From Nocardiopsis sinuspersici (lineage in GTDB: Bacteria > Actinomycetota > Actinomycetes > Streptosporangiales > Streptosporangiaceae), in assembly GCA_008638415.1 (NCBI GenBank), contig VWVT01000019.1, positions 1-64,000 of the forward strand: a stretch of DNA of 64,000 nt, given 5' to 3'. The notes under the pieces were generated by a model. It was given only the letters and a program-made list of their open reading frames with translations, had not been told where the DNA came from and did no database searches. Position numbers and translations under genes: made by a program. The first letter of the stretch is position 1. Every line of letters starts with the position of its first letter. Shown here one piece after another: positions 40,476-49,020 of this stretch.

Positions 40476-41360
40476 ATGAGCAAGACACCGAACGCCCTCG
40501 GCGCGTTCCTGCGTGCTCGGCGCGCTCTGGTCACGCCCGAGCAGGCGGGCATCCCCGACGTCGGTGTACGGCGCGTGCCCGGTCTGCGGCGGGAGGAGGT
40601 CGCCATGCTCGCCGGTATCAGCGCCGACTACTACCTGCGGTTGGAGCGGGGCCGCGACCGCAACCCGTCGGTGCAGGTGCTGGAGTCGATCGCGCGCGTG
40701 CTGCGCCTGGACGACGACCACTTCGCCCATCTGCTGTCGCTGGTCGCCGAGGTGCCCCGGCGGCGCGGGCGCAGGCCGCGTAAGGAGACCGTGCCGACCG
40801 GAGCGCTCAAGCTGCTGGACTCCCTCGTCCAGCCCGCATTCATCGAGGGCCGGTACTTCGACATCCTGGCCTCGAACGCGCTCGCCCGGGCGCTCGATCC
40901 CCGCCTGGCCGTGGGCGGCAACCAGTTGAGGGACATGTTCCTGGACCCGGGCCAGCAGGCGCTGTACCCGGAGTGGGAGAGCGTCACGGAGTGCTTCATA
41001 GCGAACCTGCGGCAGTCCGTGGGCACCGACATCGACGATCCCCGCTTCGTCGACCTCGTCGGAGAGCTCTCACTGGCGAGCCCCCTGTTTCGCAGGCTCT
41101 GGGCCCGGCACGAGGTGCGGGGCCAGCGCGGGACGCCGATCCGGCTCGATCACCCGCGGATCGGGGAGCTGACCCTCAACCGGGAACGGCTGAGCGTGGG
41201 CGGGGCCGAGAGCCTGAAACTCGTCGTGTACCACCCGGACGCCGCGTCTGACAGCGCGGAGAAGCTGGCCCTGCTGGCTTCGGCGGACATGCCCGCCCGG
41301 GCGCGGGGTGGGAGCGCGGGCGCTCCGGCGCGCGAGACGAACGGCGCCGTGTCCGAGTGA
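40476..41360 (+). CDS. XRE-family regulator with MmyB-like ligand domain
   Basis: A 294-residue regulator. The N-terminal helix-turn-helix (about 8-75: LGAFLRARRALVTPEQAGIP, VAMLAGISADYYLRLERGRD) is joined to a PAS-like MmyB ligand-binding domain (DSLVQPAFIEGRYFDILASN, then LYPEWESVTECFIANLRQSV, PLFRRLWARHEVRG). These regulators are common in actinomycetes and usually control a divergent SDR gene; here one lies immediately opposite. The bound ligand is probably a fatty acid-like molecule in the family. Confidence 0.9.
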   Translation: MSKTPNALGAFLRARRALVTPEQAGIPDVGVRRVPGLRREEVAMLAGISADYYLRLERGRDRNPSVQVLESIARVLRLDDDHFAHLLSLVAEVPRRRGRRPRKETVPTGALKLLDSLVQPAFIEGRYFDILASNALARALDPRLAVGGNQLRDMFLDPGQQALYPEWESVTECFIANLRQSVGTDIDDPRFVDLVGELSLASPLFRRLWARHEVRGQRGTPIRLDHPRIGELTLNRERLSVGGAESLKLVVYHPDAASDSAEKLALLASADMPARARGGSAGAPARETNGAVSE

Positions 41361-41445
41361 ACCCGCTCGGGCGCCGGGCACGACGCACGGCGCGATCGCG
41401 CGGGCGAACAGTACTTCTCATCAAGGCTCTGCGGTGGAGGCACCT

Positions 41446-42099
41446 GTGACAACGATCGGGATCATCGGCACGGGAGAGGTGGGGAGCCAGATCGCGCGCG
41501 CGGCGGTAGCGAACGGGTACAAGGTCGTCATCGCCAACTCGCGGGGCCCCGAGACCCTGAAAGGGCTCATCGACGAACTCGGCCCGTCGGCGCGCGCCGC
41601 GTACGCGGCCGAGGCCGCTGCGGCGGGCGACTTCGCGGTCATCGCCGTACCCCTCAAACTCGTCAACGACATGCCCGTCGCGGAGCTGGCGGGCAAGGTC
41701 GTGCTGGACACGAACAACTACATGACCTGGCGCGACGGCCATTTCCCGATGGTCGACTCCGGCGAGAAGACGGTCCACGAGCTGCGCCAGGAACAGCTCC
41801 CGACGTCGAAGGTCGCCAAGGCGTTCACCCACATCCAGGCTCCGAGCCTGCTCCGCACGGCTCGCCCCGCGGGCGACCCCGCCCGGCGGGCGCTGTCGGT
41901 GTCGAGCGACCACCCCGAGGCCGTGGACGTCGTCACGCGGCTGTACGACCAGTTCGGGTTCGACACGGTGGACAACAGTCCGCTGAGCGAGTCCTGGCGT
42001 ACCGCCCCCGGCCAGCCCGCCTGGGTCCAGCACGCACGGCAGAACCGCGAGCAGTTGGCCCGCAACCTGGAACTGGCGGAGCCCGTCACCGTTACGTGA
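41446..42099 (+). CDS. NADPH-dependent F420 reductase-like oxidoreductase
   Basis: A 217-residue Rossmann protein of the F420_oxidored/ProC-like group: TTIGIIGTGEVGSQIARAAV at the start (GxGxxG), YKVVIANSRGPETL for the NADP phosphate, AVIAVPLKLV, then VVLDTNNYMTWRDGHFPMVD. The GTG at 41446 has GGAGG five bases upstream and begins exactly at beta-1. It lies 85 bases behind the XRE gene in the same direction. The actual cofactor partner (F420 or another substrate) is not determined. Confidence 0.85.
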   Translation: MTTIGIIGTGEVGSQIARAAVANGYKVVIANSRGPETLKGLIDELGPSARAAYAAEAAAAGDFAVIAVPLKLVNDMPVAELAGKVVLDTNNYMTWRDGHFPMVDSGEKTVHELRQEQLPTSKVAKAFTHIQAPSLLRTARPAGDPARRALSVSSDHPEAVDVVTRLYDQFGFDTVDNSPLSESWRTAPGQPAWVQHARQNREQLARNLELAEPVTVT

Positions 42100-42330
42100 C
42101 GCCGCGCGTCCGCGGTGTTCAGACGACCCCTGGGCGCTCGAACCACGACACCGTGTTCCAGATCGCTGAGACCTCCGGTGGACGCCGATCCTTCGGTGGT
42201 GGCGGTGAGTCGGGTCCGGCCGAGGTCGCGGGGGTCAGCGGACCTGGTGCCCCACCTGAGCGAGGAAGTGGTGCCGCTCCGCTGCGGGGAAGTCCTGTGG
42301 TCCGTCGACATCGTCTGGTCCCATCGGCGG

Positions 42331-43506
42331 CTAGAGCACCTTCCGGGCGCCCGGAAGGGCGCGCACCGCGAACGCCATCGCCCAGCAGAGCGGTACCGCG
42401 AGGACGGCCAGGAGCGCGAACTTCGCCACGGCGGGGGCCTGCACGCCGCTGAGCGCGTAGCCCAGCGCGACCAGCACGACCGGATGGACCAGGTAGACGG
42501 TGTAGGCGTGCGTCGACAGGAACCGCCGGCGGCGTCCCTGGTGGCCGAGGCGCTCCCGAAACAGCACCAGCAGACCCAGGACGATGCCGACGGCGAGCGT
42601 CGAATCGAGGACCGCCATCATCAGGGACTGCCAGGTTCCGTGGCCCAGGAACTCCGTTCCCCCGGAAGAGCCGACGGCGAGGAGGAGGATCCCGACCGCG
42701 GCAACGGCCGCTGCGGCGAACCCGATCCGGCCGGTCGGCCTGGAGAGGCCCTCCGGCCAGCCGCGCCGGGCCGCGATCAGCCCGACGGCGAACAGCGCCG
42801 CGTACTGCGGCAGGTAGGCGGGCGTGGGCAGGCCCAGAACCGGAAGGGGGACGCCCATCGGTATCACGATGCGCCACAGGTAGGTGACGAGGGCCAGCCC
42901 GACGGTGAACCCGACGATCGCGACGGCGCCGGGCGCCCGGTCCGTGACCGGGGCGGGAGCCGCCTCGGACACGCGCCGCTCCTTGCCGGCCAGGTGTCGC
43001 CAGAGGACGTAGAGCGCGCTGAACACGAGCAGTACTTCGACGAACCACATCGGCCCCGGGGTGAACGAGTGCAGGTAGTACTGCCAGTAGGGCAGCTCGG
43101 CCCCCCGCTGGACGGCGGCTTCCCTCTCCGCGGTGTAGGCGCCAACGGTCACCAGGGGGCGGAGCAGCAGCAGCCAGGCCAACAGCGGGATCCCCAGGCG
43201 CAGTAGCCGTTCCCCGAGGAAGCGCCTGGTTCCCTTGCGGTCATGGGAGCCGGGAACGAAGAGCCCCGAGATGAGGAAGAAGGCGCCCATGAAGAACGCC
43301 TGGTCGAGTAAGAGCAGGACGTCCAGGAGCACTCCCGAGGGGTCGGTCCCCGTCTCCACGTAGTACCAGCGCGGGATGTTGCTGTAGGTGATGGCGGCGT
43401 GGTGGAGCACCACGAGCACTGTCAGTGCGGTGCGCAGGTTGTCGACGTAGAGGAGCCGCGGACGGGTGGTGGGCGACGCGGTCGGCCGGTCGGTGGGCTG
43501 GGTCAT
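42331..43506 (-). CDS. Acyltransferase 3 family membrane protein
   Basis: A 391-residue integral membrane acyltransferase with about 10 segments. The family start is clear: RPRLLYVDNLRTALTVLVVLHHAAITYSN (His in the LHH motif, given in two parts: RPRLLYVDNLRTALTV and LVVLHHAAITYSN). FFLISGLFVPGS and LRLGIPLLAW follow. Such proteins transfer acyl groups to sugars, lipids or antibiotics at the membrane. Its start overlaps the stop of the upstream TetR gene by four bases, so they form one operon. Confidence 0.88.
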   Translation of the reverse strand: MTQPTDRPTASPTTRPRLLYVDNLRTALTVLVVLHHAAITYSNIPRWYYVETGTDPSGVLLDVLLLLDQAFFMGAFFLISGLFVPGSHDRKGTRRFLGERLLRLGIPLLAWLLLLRPLVTVGAYTAEREAAVQRGAELPYWQYYLHSFTPGPMWFVEVLLVFSALYVLWRHLAGKERRVSEAAPAPVTDRAPGAVAIVGFTVGLALVTYLWRIVIPMGVPLPVLGLPTPAYLPQYAALFAVGLIAARRGWPEGLSRPTGRIGFAAAAVAAVGILLLAVGSSGGTEFLGHGTWQSLMMAVLDSTLAVGIVLGLLVLFRERLGHQGRRRRFLSTHAYTVYLVHPVVLVALGYALSGVQAPAVAKFALLAVLAVPLCWAMAFAVRALPGARKVL

Positions 43507-44150
43507 CGGTTCGCCTTCTCATCAGGGCGTTCGGCACGGGTGGCGTGCTCGAACAGGTCGGCCAGTTCGTCGGCGTGCGCTTCCAGGTCGTGCTCCGGGT
43601 AGGTCACCCAGTAGCCGAACATGCCGTCGATCGCGGACTGCACGGTCACGCTCATGACGCGGGGGTCGAACGCGCGGAACTCGCCGGTCTGCTGGCCGCG
43701 GCGGAATATCGCCTCCCGCCCCTCGTAGACCTGTTCGTTGAAGGCGACGCCGTAGCGCCGCTCGCCCTCGGGGGTGCGGAGGTTGTTGAAGATCTCCCCG
43801 AGAGCGAGCAGTTGGGCGCGGTGGTCCCGCATGTACTCGGCGACCGAGCGGATGTTCGCTCGCAGCGCGCCGGTCGCCGTGGTCTCCTTCTCGGTCCGTG
43901 GCAGGACGAATTGGGCGATGTCGAGGTAGACCTGCTCGACGATCTGCTCCATCAGCTCGGTCTTGCCGGCGAAGTGGTAAGAGATCACGCTCTTGCTGAT
44001 GCCGGCGCGCTCGGCGACGCGCGCCAGCGAGGTGTTGGCGTATCCCAGATCCGAGAAGGTCTCGATGGCGCTCTCGATGATCTGTGTGCGGCGGGCCTCC
44101 TCGATGAAGGACGCTCGTTTCTGACCGACCGGCCTGTTTTTCGACTGCAT
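43503..44150 (-). CDS. TetR-family regulator, co-transcribed with acyltransferase
   Basis: A 215-residue TetR protein. The HTH covers about 15-60 (RRTQIIESAIETFSDLGYAN, SLARVAERAGISKSVISYHF, AGKTELMEQIV), with a typical C-terminal ligand domain. The ATG at 44150 is chosen; an in-frame ATG at 44183 would add 11 residues. The last four bases overlap the acyltransferase start (ATGA), giving translational coupling. It probably represses its own operon. Confidence 0.85.
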   Translation of the reverse strand: MQSKNRPVGQKRASFIEEARRTQIIESAIETFSDLGYANTSLARVAERAGISKSVISYHFAGKTELMEQIVEQVYLDIAQFVLPRTEKETTATGALRANIRSVAEYMRDHRAQLLALGEIFNNLRTPEGERRYGVAFNEQVYEGREAIFRRGQQTGEFRAFDPRVMSVTVQSAIDGMFGYWVTYPEHDLEAHADELADLFEHATRAERPDEKANR

Positions 44151-44404
44151 GGATGGAAAATAGCACAAGCGGTCGGACGGCATGGTGAGAACGGTGTGGG
44201 AGTTTCGTACGGGGAAGGAGTTGTGCCGCGTGCGATCGGGTCCGATGGGTCGGCGGACCGGTCGCGGTCGTGGGTGCAGCGGTGCTGGGCTCCGGCGGCT
44301 TCACAAGAGGGCTTCGGTCCCGCCTGGTTGTCGGCCTTTCGTCACCTCGCCCGCAGGCTGGCGATCGGGGGTGTCGACGAAGGTGGTCCGGTCATCCGGG
44401 GCGC

Positions 44405-44589
44405 CGAGACGGCCCTGGCCGTGGGGAAGGCCGTGAAGGTGGTCTCCGGGGAGCTGGGGCACGCGGCCACGGCCGCCCCGGACCCGCGCCGCTCCGCACT
44501 TCACCCAGGACACCTACCAGACCGTGGTCCCCGAGGTGACGCGAGCGGCGGCCGAGGCCACCGCCGCGATGCTCAGACCCGCCACGTAG
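44405..44589 (+). pseudogene. Tyrosine recombinase (integrase) C-terminal remnant
   Basis: Two frames hold the end of a phage-type integrase: GAETALAVGKAVKVVSGELGHA, given here as ALAVGKAVKVVSGELGHA, and after a frameshift FTQDTYQTVVPEVTRAAAEA to TAG at 44587-44589. LGHA and DTYxxVxPEV are the Box II His and catalytic Tyr regions of actinobacterial integrases. The rest of the gene is absent; 44184-44400 has no gene. No tRNA lies beside it. Confidence 0.7.
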
Positions 44590-44837
44590 TGACGGTGGTG
44601 TAGCCGGGACGGCGAGCACACCAGGAGCCACACGACACCATCAGCCCCAGGCCGGCCTACGGGTTCGCCTCGGGTGGCCTGGGGTTCGTCGTGCCCCGGG
44701 CCAGTTGACGACCGGATCAAAGGTCCGCTCGTCGAGGACCATGCGTGGTTTCCGGGTGGTGGAGGACATTCTGTGGAGGCGCTGACATTGATCTCGACGG
44801 CACCGTTCCGTGGCGTTTCTGGCAGGGTGAAGCGCGT

Positions 44838-45659
44838 ATGAACGAGAACGAGGGTTGTGTCCGTTGCCGTGGGACGGTCGCCCCGGATGGTCGCTGTTGG
44901 AATTGTGGAGCGGCTCAGCCGTCGTTTCGCTCCCATGTGGAGGCCACGGTCGACGGTGGTGCGGCGGGTGTCAGCGACCGTGGGCTGCGCCGTGGTGTGA
45001 ATGCCGACGCCATGGGCCTGGTGGTCAAGGGCGGGTGGACGGTCGGGGTCGTCTGCGACGGTGTCTCGATGTCACCCCGGTCGGATCGTGCCGCTCAGGT
45101 CGCGGCGGAGGTCAGTGCGAGCACTGTGGCGAGACGGCTTCTGGAGGGAGCCGTTCCCGAGGCGGCCTTGGAGGATGCCGTCGTGCGGGCGGGACGTGCG
45201 GTTACCGCCTTGGCGGCGTCGGCGGATATGGCACCTGCCTGTACGTACGTCGCAGGCGTCGTTGGCCAGGGAGGCATGTGGGTTTCCTGGGTCGGTGATA
45301 GTCGCGCCTACTGGTTGCCGGATGAGGGGCTGGGATTCGCGCTGACCGAAGACGACACGGGCGAGCATGACGCGCTCGTCGCCTGGCTGGGCGCGGACGC
45401 AGAGGAGCCGGTTCGGCGGGGCCGGAGCTATCGGCCGTCGGGCCCGGGGCGCCTGCTGCTGTGCACGGATGGACTGTGGCGGTATCTGTCCTTGGCCGAG
45501 GAGTTGCGCGCCGCCATCCCACTCCATAAGTCGGATCCGGGGTCCGATGGCGGTCTTTTGTCTGATGCGCGGAGCTTGGTCCGTCACGCCCTTGATGCCG
45601 GTGGCCATGACAACGTCACCGTGTTGCTGATCCCCGTGAACGGATTTGTGGGCGGCTGA
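44838..45659 (+). CDS. PP2C-type Ser/Thr phosphatase with N-terminal zinc ribbon
   Basis: A 273-residue protein. A zinc ribbon at the start (Cys7, Cys10, Cys20, Cys23) is followed by a compact PP2C domain with NADAMG, VVCDGVS, WVGDSRAYWL, LLLCTDGLWRYL and GGHDNVTVLLIPV carrying the metal-binding Asp residues. Metal-dependent phosphoprotein phosphatase, cytoplasmic. Such ribbon-PP2C proteins normally sit beside a kinase and a VWA protein; none is here, so the unit is incomplete. It lies between two recombinase/transposase remnants, which suggests it arrived with mobile DNA. Confidence 0.85.
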   Translation: MNENEGCVRCRGTVAPDGRCWNCGAAQPSFRSHVEATVDGGAAGVSDRGLRRGVNADAMGLVVKGGWTVGVVCDGVSMSPRSDRAAQVAAEVSASTVARRLLEGAVPEAALEDAVVRAGRAVTALAASADMAPACTYVAGVVGQGGMWVSWVGDSRAYWLPDEGLGFALTEDDTGEHDALVAWLGADAEEPVRRGRSYRPSGPGRLLLCTDGLWRYLSLAEELRAAIPLHKSDPGSDGGLLSDARSLVRHALDAGGHDNVTVLLIPVNGFVGG

Positions 45660-45710
45660 CGCGCCCGGGAGGCCCGGAGCGGGACGAGGGGTGTTGTGTC
45701 TCGGGCCTGG

Positions 45711-45940
45711 TTTATCGGAGGCTCGGAACCAACGCTTCGTCTTTCGTTGCCCCGGTCTGCTGTCGGTAGAAGCCGTCTTCGAACTCTGCCGGCGGGCCCA
45801 GGCCGATCTCGCCGTGCAGGTGGCGGCGGTTGAACCAGTCCGCGTACTCGGTCACCACGACCTCCACCTCGTCCAGGCCTCTTCACGGGCCGCGGTTGCG
45901 GACCAGCTCGGCCTTGGAAAAAGAGCGGAACGCCGCGGCC
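45711..45940 (-). pseudogene. IS3-family transposase remnant
   Basis: The C-terminus of an orfB-type DDE transposase: FSKAELVRNRGP, an internal TGA in place of the usual Trp codon, then LDEVEVVVTEYADWFNRRHL and HGEIGLGPPAEFE, ending at TAA (45711-45713). The DDE catalytic core upstream is gone. No terminal repeats were found. Confidence 0.75.
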
Positions 45941-46090
45941 GGGACTCCCGATCCTTGCGGGATCCGTGTACAAAGACCGACAGCCGTCACAGTCCCCGAC
46001 CGACCTGATCGAAGGCACCACCCCGGACTCCTCGGCCCGCCGGGTGAAGGCCCACGACCCGAACCGCGTGAGTTCAACCGGCCGGTGCCA

Positions 46091-46792
46091 CTAGGTATCG
46101 GACATCACGAGTTCAAGCCGGGTCGGGGGCGACTCCATCGCGGCGTGCAGGGGACCACGGATATTCGCGCAGGGGCCGAATCGGATCCAGGCCAGCTCCC
46201 GCGCCCGGCGCCGGTCGAGTGCGAGCAGACTGCGCGCGCCCGGCGCGAACGCCGCCGGCCCGTGCCGGGCGGCCGCGCGCAGCCGTCGCCAGCGCCGCGA
46301 ATGCGCCCGGTGGCTGCGCTCGGTCACCCGCCGCCCCCGGGCGTTCTGCCCGTTCCGGGCCTCCCGCGGAGTGGCGTCGATCATCAACACGTGCATCTCG
46401 TACCGGCGGAGTCGGCAGAGCAGGGCGAGCAGCACGCGGACCGGGCTCCGAGTCCCGCACTCGTGCACCACCACCGGGCCGCCGCGCAGCGCCGCGGCCA
46501 TCCGGGCCAAGTGCAGTACGTGCACCACCCAGCGCCACAGCGGGTAGGGGACCCGACCGAGCAGTGGCCCCAGCTGGTACCGCGACTGTAGCGAGTCGAT
46601 CACCCGCACACCCTCCGCGGTGAGCACGGTCCGCTCCTCGTTTCCGCGGAGTCCGAACAGCCGCCGCAGCAGGGTGCTCTTTCCGGCCCCGGGTACTCCG
46701 GTGACCAGGACCAGGGACCGCCGGGGGTAGATCATGCCGCGCACCGTCGCGTCATTCACCGTGGGCACATACCGCGCCAGCCCTTGGAACAT
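46091..46792 (-). CDS. P-loop ATP-binding protein, unknown role
   Basis: A 233-residue P-loop protein. Walker A is TGVPGAGKST; then VVVHECGTRSPVRVLLALLC and HVLMIDATPREARNGQNARG give a kinase-like (AAA_33/zeta-toxin-like) fold with a basic lid. The C-terminal third is Arg-rich. The ATG at 46792 has GAGGAG at a good distance; a GTG at 46843 would add 17 residues but has no signal. It sits between transposase and integrase remnants, so it may be mobile cargo. Substrate unknown. Confidence 0.7.
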   Translation of the reverse strand: MFQGLARYVPTVNDATVRGMIYPRRSLVLVTGVPGAGKSTLLRRLFGLRGNEERTVLTAEGVRVIDSLQSRYQLGPLLGRVPYPLWRWVVHVLHLARMAAALRGGPVVVHECGTRSPVRVLLALLCRLRRYEMHVLMIDATPREARNGQNARGRRVTERSHRAHSRRWRRLRAAARHGPAAFAPGARSLLALDRRRARELAWIRFGPCANIRGPLHAAMESPPTRLELVMSDT

Positions 46793-46865
46793 CTTCGGTA
46801 GCTCCTCAAAGCCGACCTTCGCGCCGGTGAGGCGTGGCTCCACAGCGGCCGCGTCACCTATGTCA

Positions 46866-47162
46866 TGACGCTACCGGGCATCGACGACTCCGAAAAACGC
46901 AGGGCACACCAGAGCCTCCGTCACACCCGGCACGAAACGAGTGGAGCTGGAAGTCGTCCAGGCGGTGCTGAGGCACGCGAGCATCGTGCTGACCATGGAC
47001 ACCTATGCCAGCGTGCTGCCGGAGGTGGCGCGGGAAGCGGCGGAGCGGACCGCCTGGCTGGTGCTGCGGGATGCCGGGAAGACCGGTCGGCATACGAGGG
47101 GTGTGGTTGGCGGGGCCTGGTGTTGGTCCCACCAGTGCGGCGACGCCTCGGAAGTGAAGTAG
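46866..47162 (+). pseudogene. Integrase C-terminal remnant beside the tRNA-like att copy
   Basis: Frames here carry HQSLRHTRH (the Box II Arg/His region) and, after a frameshift, ELEVVQAVLRHASIVLTMDT followed by YASVLPEVAREAAERTAWLV, which holds the catalytic Tyr. It ends at TAG (47160-47162), 33 bases before a 43-base copy of the tRNA-Arg 3' half. The order integrase then att is that of elements integrated at tRNA genes. Only the last ~95 codons remain. Confidence 0.8.
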
Positions 47163-47194
47163 CACACCCCGTATGTCCTGGGGTTTTATGTCGT

Positions 47195-47237
47195 ACCCGG
47201 CAGGATTCGAACCTGCGGCCATCGGATTAGAAGTCCG
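47195..47237. repeat. Exact 43-base copy of the tRNA-Arg 3' half (distal att site)
   Basis: Identical to 62087-62129 inside the intact tRNA-Arg gene and in the same orientation, so the pair are direct repeats 14,892 bases apart. It covers the T-arm, variable loop and anticodon arm but not the tRNA 5' half. About 33 bases before each copy are also very similar. This is the expected left boundary of an island integrated at the tRNA 3' end. Confidence 0.88.
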
Positions 47238-47383
47238 ATTTTTTCGTGCCTCTACGTGCCACACGGTGCCGTTTCGTCCCTATCCATCCGATCGTTGCTG
47301 TCGTTTCGTGCCAAGGGATGCCGCCCGGTGTCGTGCCAGTCCGGAACTGCGGAGCACAAACGGAGCACACACCGGCCCCTGGT

Positions 47384-47408
47384 GGCGTCCGATGGCACCT
47401 CGCGAGGT
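47384..47408. repeat. 25-base repeat, copy 1 (mobile-region junction)
   Basis: This 25-base stretch, opening GGCGTCCGATGGCACC, is identical to 48452-48476. In copy 2 it directly follows a degraded tRNA-like att sequence; here it lies 147 bases after the exact att copy. The shared order marks two related, partly deleted element ends. Confidence 0.65.
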
Positions 47409-47615
47409 TCTCGCCGTGTGGCTGAGGGGGAGCACTTCATCGTGGTCGCTCAGATGACCAGTGGGCGAGTCATCCCAGGTGGGGGGCATGGCAGGTACGA
47501 CGGCTGCTCAGCCGGGGCCTCGGAGTGCCAGGCCACTGATCTGCGCAGACCTTCTTGGTCTTCGCGGTATTCCGACTGGGCCCAAGGAGCGCTGGACTCC
47601 CTGGGCCTCGTGCTG

Positions 47616-48005
47616 TCAGGGGAACGGGAGGCCGTGGAGGTCGTCCAGGTGTCTGAGACGGGCACGTATCTCACGCGCTGAACTGCCCCGCATGGCGTGG
47701 ACCAGTATGTCGAGGAAGTCCTTGGCCATCAGTGGGCTGCCGCAGCATTCCCAGCAGCAGTACCACGAGCGGGGATAGAGGTGGTCGTTCCACGGGGGGT
47801 GCCCGGGGTCGCGGGCGTACCTCTCCCACCTGGGGAGTGCCTCGTTGATGATCCCTGGCCACAGCTGCGGGTGGCGGTGTTCGGCTCGTCGGATCTCGGC
47901 CATCGTCTTGGACGACAGGCCTTTGATCGCTGGTGCTTTTCTTTGTCCTCTGCGCACTCGGGGGTGGTTCTCTGCGCGCATGCGTCCCGGCCGTCTACGC
48001 GGCAT
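47616..48005 (-). CDS. Cys-rich hypothetical protein of the integrated region
   Basis: A 129-residue basic protein. Landmarks: RMRAENHPRVRRGQRKAPAI at the start, HRHPQLWPGIINEALPRWER, then WYCCWECCGSPLMAKDFLDI and a terminal helix (EIRARLRHLDDLHGL). The CCWECC cluster could bind metal. I recall similar proteins in Streptomyces and Nocardiopsis mobile regions but no function. It lies just inside the left att copy. AAAGG precedes the ATG at a short distance. Confidence 0.6.
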   Translation of the reverse strand: MPRRRPGRMRAENHPRVRRGQRKAPAIKGLSSKTMAEIRRAEHRHPQLWPGIINEALPRWERYARDPGHPPWNDHLYPRSWYCCWECCGSPLMAKDFLDILVHAMRGSSAREIRARLRHLDDLHGLPFP

Positions 48006-48189
48006 GGGCCTTTCTGTCGATGAACATGCCCCGCATCATGCCATAACGCTTATGTGGCGGCCAGTCCAGGTCTGCGCGGTGTTTTTGTTCCTGCCGGTGG
48101 GCTTGCTCGGCGCTGCCTCGTACCGGGCTTGGCGGAAGCTGTGGTGTGAGCCGGGACCACCTCCCGCCACTTCCGGAACCGGACAGTCA

Positions 48190-48290
48190 TCGCTCTCGAT
48201 CCTGGGGTGCATGTCGAAGGTGATGCTGGGTCCGGTCGGCATCGTGCTGCCAGAGGTGACGCGGTAGGTGGCTGAACGTACCGCGTGTCT
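48190..48290 (+). pseudogene. Second integrase-tail remnant
   Basis: IVLPEVTR, an in-frame TAG, then VAERTACLMWRASGRARRYA parallels the better preserved tail at 47020-47100 (VLPEVAREAAERTAWLVLRD). The sequence downstream repeats the same order as at 47.1-47.2 kb and reaches a degraded tRNA-like copy at 48418. So a second, older element end is stacked here. Confidence 0.65.
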
Positions 48291-48417
48291 GATGTGGCGC
48301 GCCTCCGGAAGGGCCCGTCGGTACGCGGGCATGGGGCGTGGGCGGAGGACTGGTCCCACCAGCACGCATTTTCTCTGGGGCAAGGGGGTGTATCCCGCCT
48401 ACCTGAGATGTTGTGGC

Positions 48418-48450
48418 GCACCTGGCAGGATTCGCGCCTGCGGCCATCGG
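48418..48450. repeat. Degraded tRNA-Arg att-like copy
   Basis: Thirty of 33 bases match the 3' end of the tRNA-Arg gene (GCACCTGGCAGGATTCG, then CGCCTGCGGCCATCGG). It follows the second integrase tail and is followed at once by the 25-base repeat copy 2. It is probably a spent attachment site from an earlier integration. Confidence 0.7.
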
Positions 48451-48451
48451 C

Positions 48452-48476
48452 GGCGTCCGATGGCACCTCGCGAGGT
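48452..48476. repeat. 25-base repeat, copy 2
   Basis: Identical to 47384-47408 and placed directly after the degraded att-like copy. The rest of 48477-48800 contains no gene I can support. Confidence 0.65.
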
Positions 48477-48805
48477 ACTCGGATCGGCGCCGATATGTGC
48501 TGGTCCGCAACCGTGTGTCCGCTTCCGAGCCCTCGGGGCGGAGTGCTCCCATGTCGGCCGCTGGCCTGTGCGCGCCTGAGGGGCGGTGCGGCTCTGGGGC
48601 CAGAGCGTCCGTTCGGTGCTGGTCGAAGTGCTCGCCCTTCTACAGGAAGCCCAGAGCCACGGATCGCTCTCCCGTTGCTGCGCGATGGAGGCTCCTTTCG
48701 CCTCGAAGCGAGGATGTGCGGAGCCAACCTGTGGGAAACCGCCCTGTCTGCTTTCCGTAGCCGCCACCGCAGCTCAGAAGGAGCATTCAGCTAAACATGC
48801 GATAA

Positions 48806-48823
48806 GTGTCCGAATGCGGACAC
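48806..48823. promoter_or_regulatory. Hairpin/operator upstream of the LamG-Rhs operon
   Basis: GTGTCCG-AATG-CGGACAC is a perfect 7-base inverted repeat around four bases. It starts an AT-richer 215-base stretch before the LamG gene that also has several TGTG-rich motifs (TTGTGTGG, TTATGTGTCG). This is the likely promoter region of the surface-toxin operon. Confidence 0.45.
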
Positions 48824-49020
48824 AATGCCCTCTTGTGGCACTTGTGTGGCTGAAGGTGCATGTCGTGTACTTATGTGTCGCATGGTGTGATCTGCGCCAC
48901 TGCCTAAATGTTTCTTTCGGGCTGCTAGCTTTCCGTTCGGTCCCAGGACAACCACCGACCGTGCTCGGATGGCACGGCACCCACACGGTGATCCCCCAGC
49001 CTGGGTCAGAGAGCTCTGCC

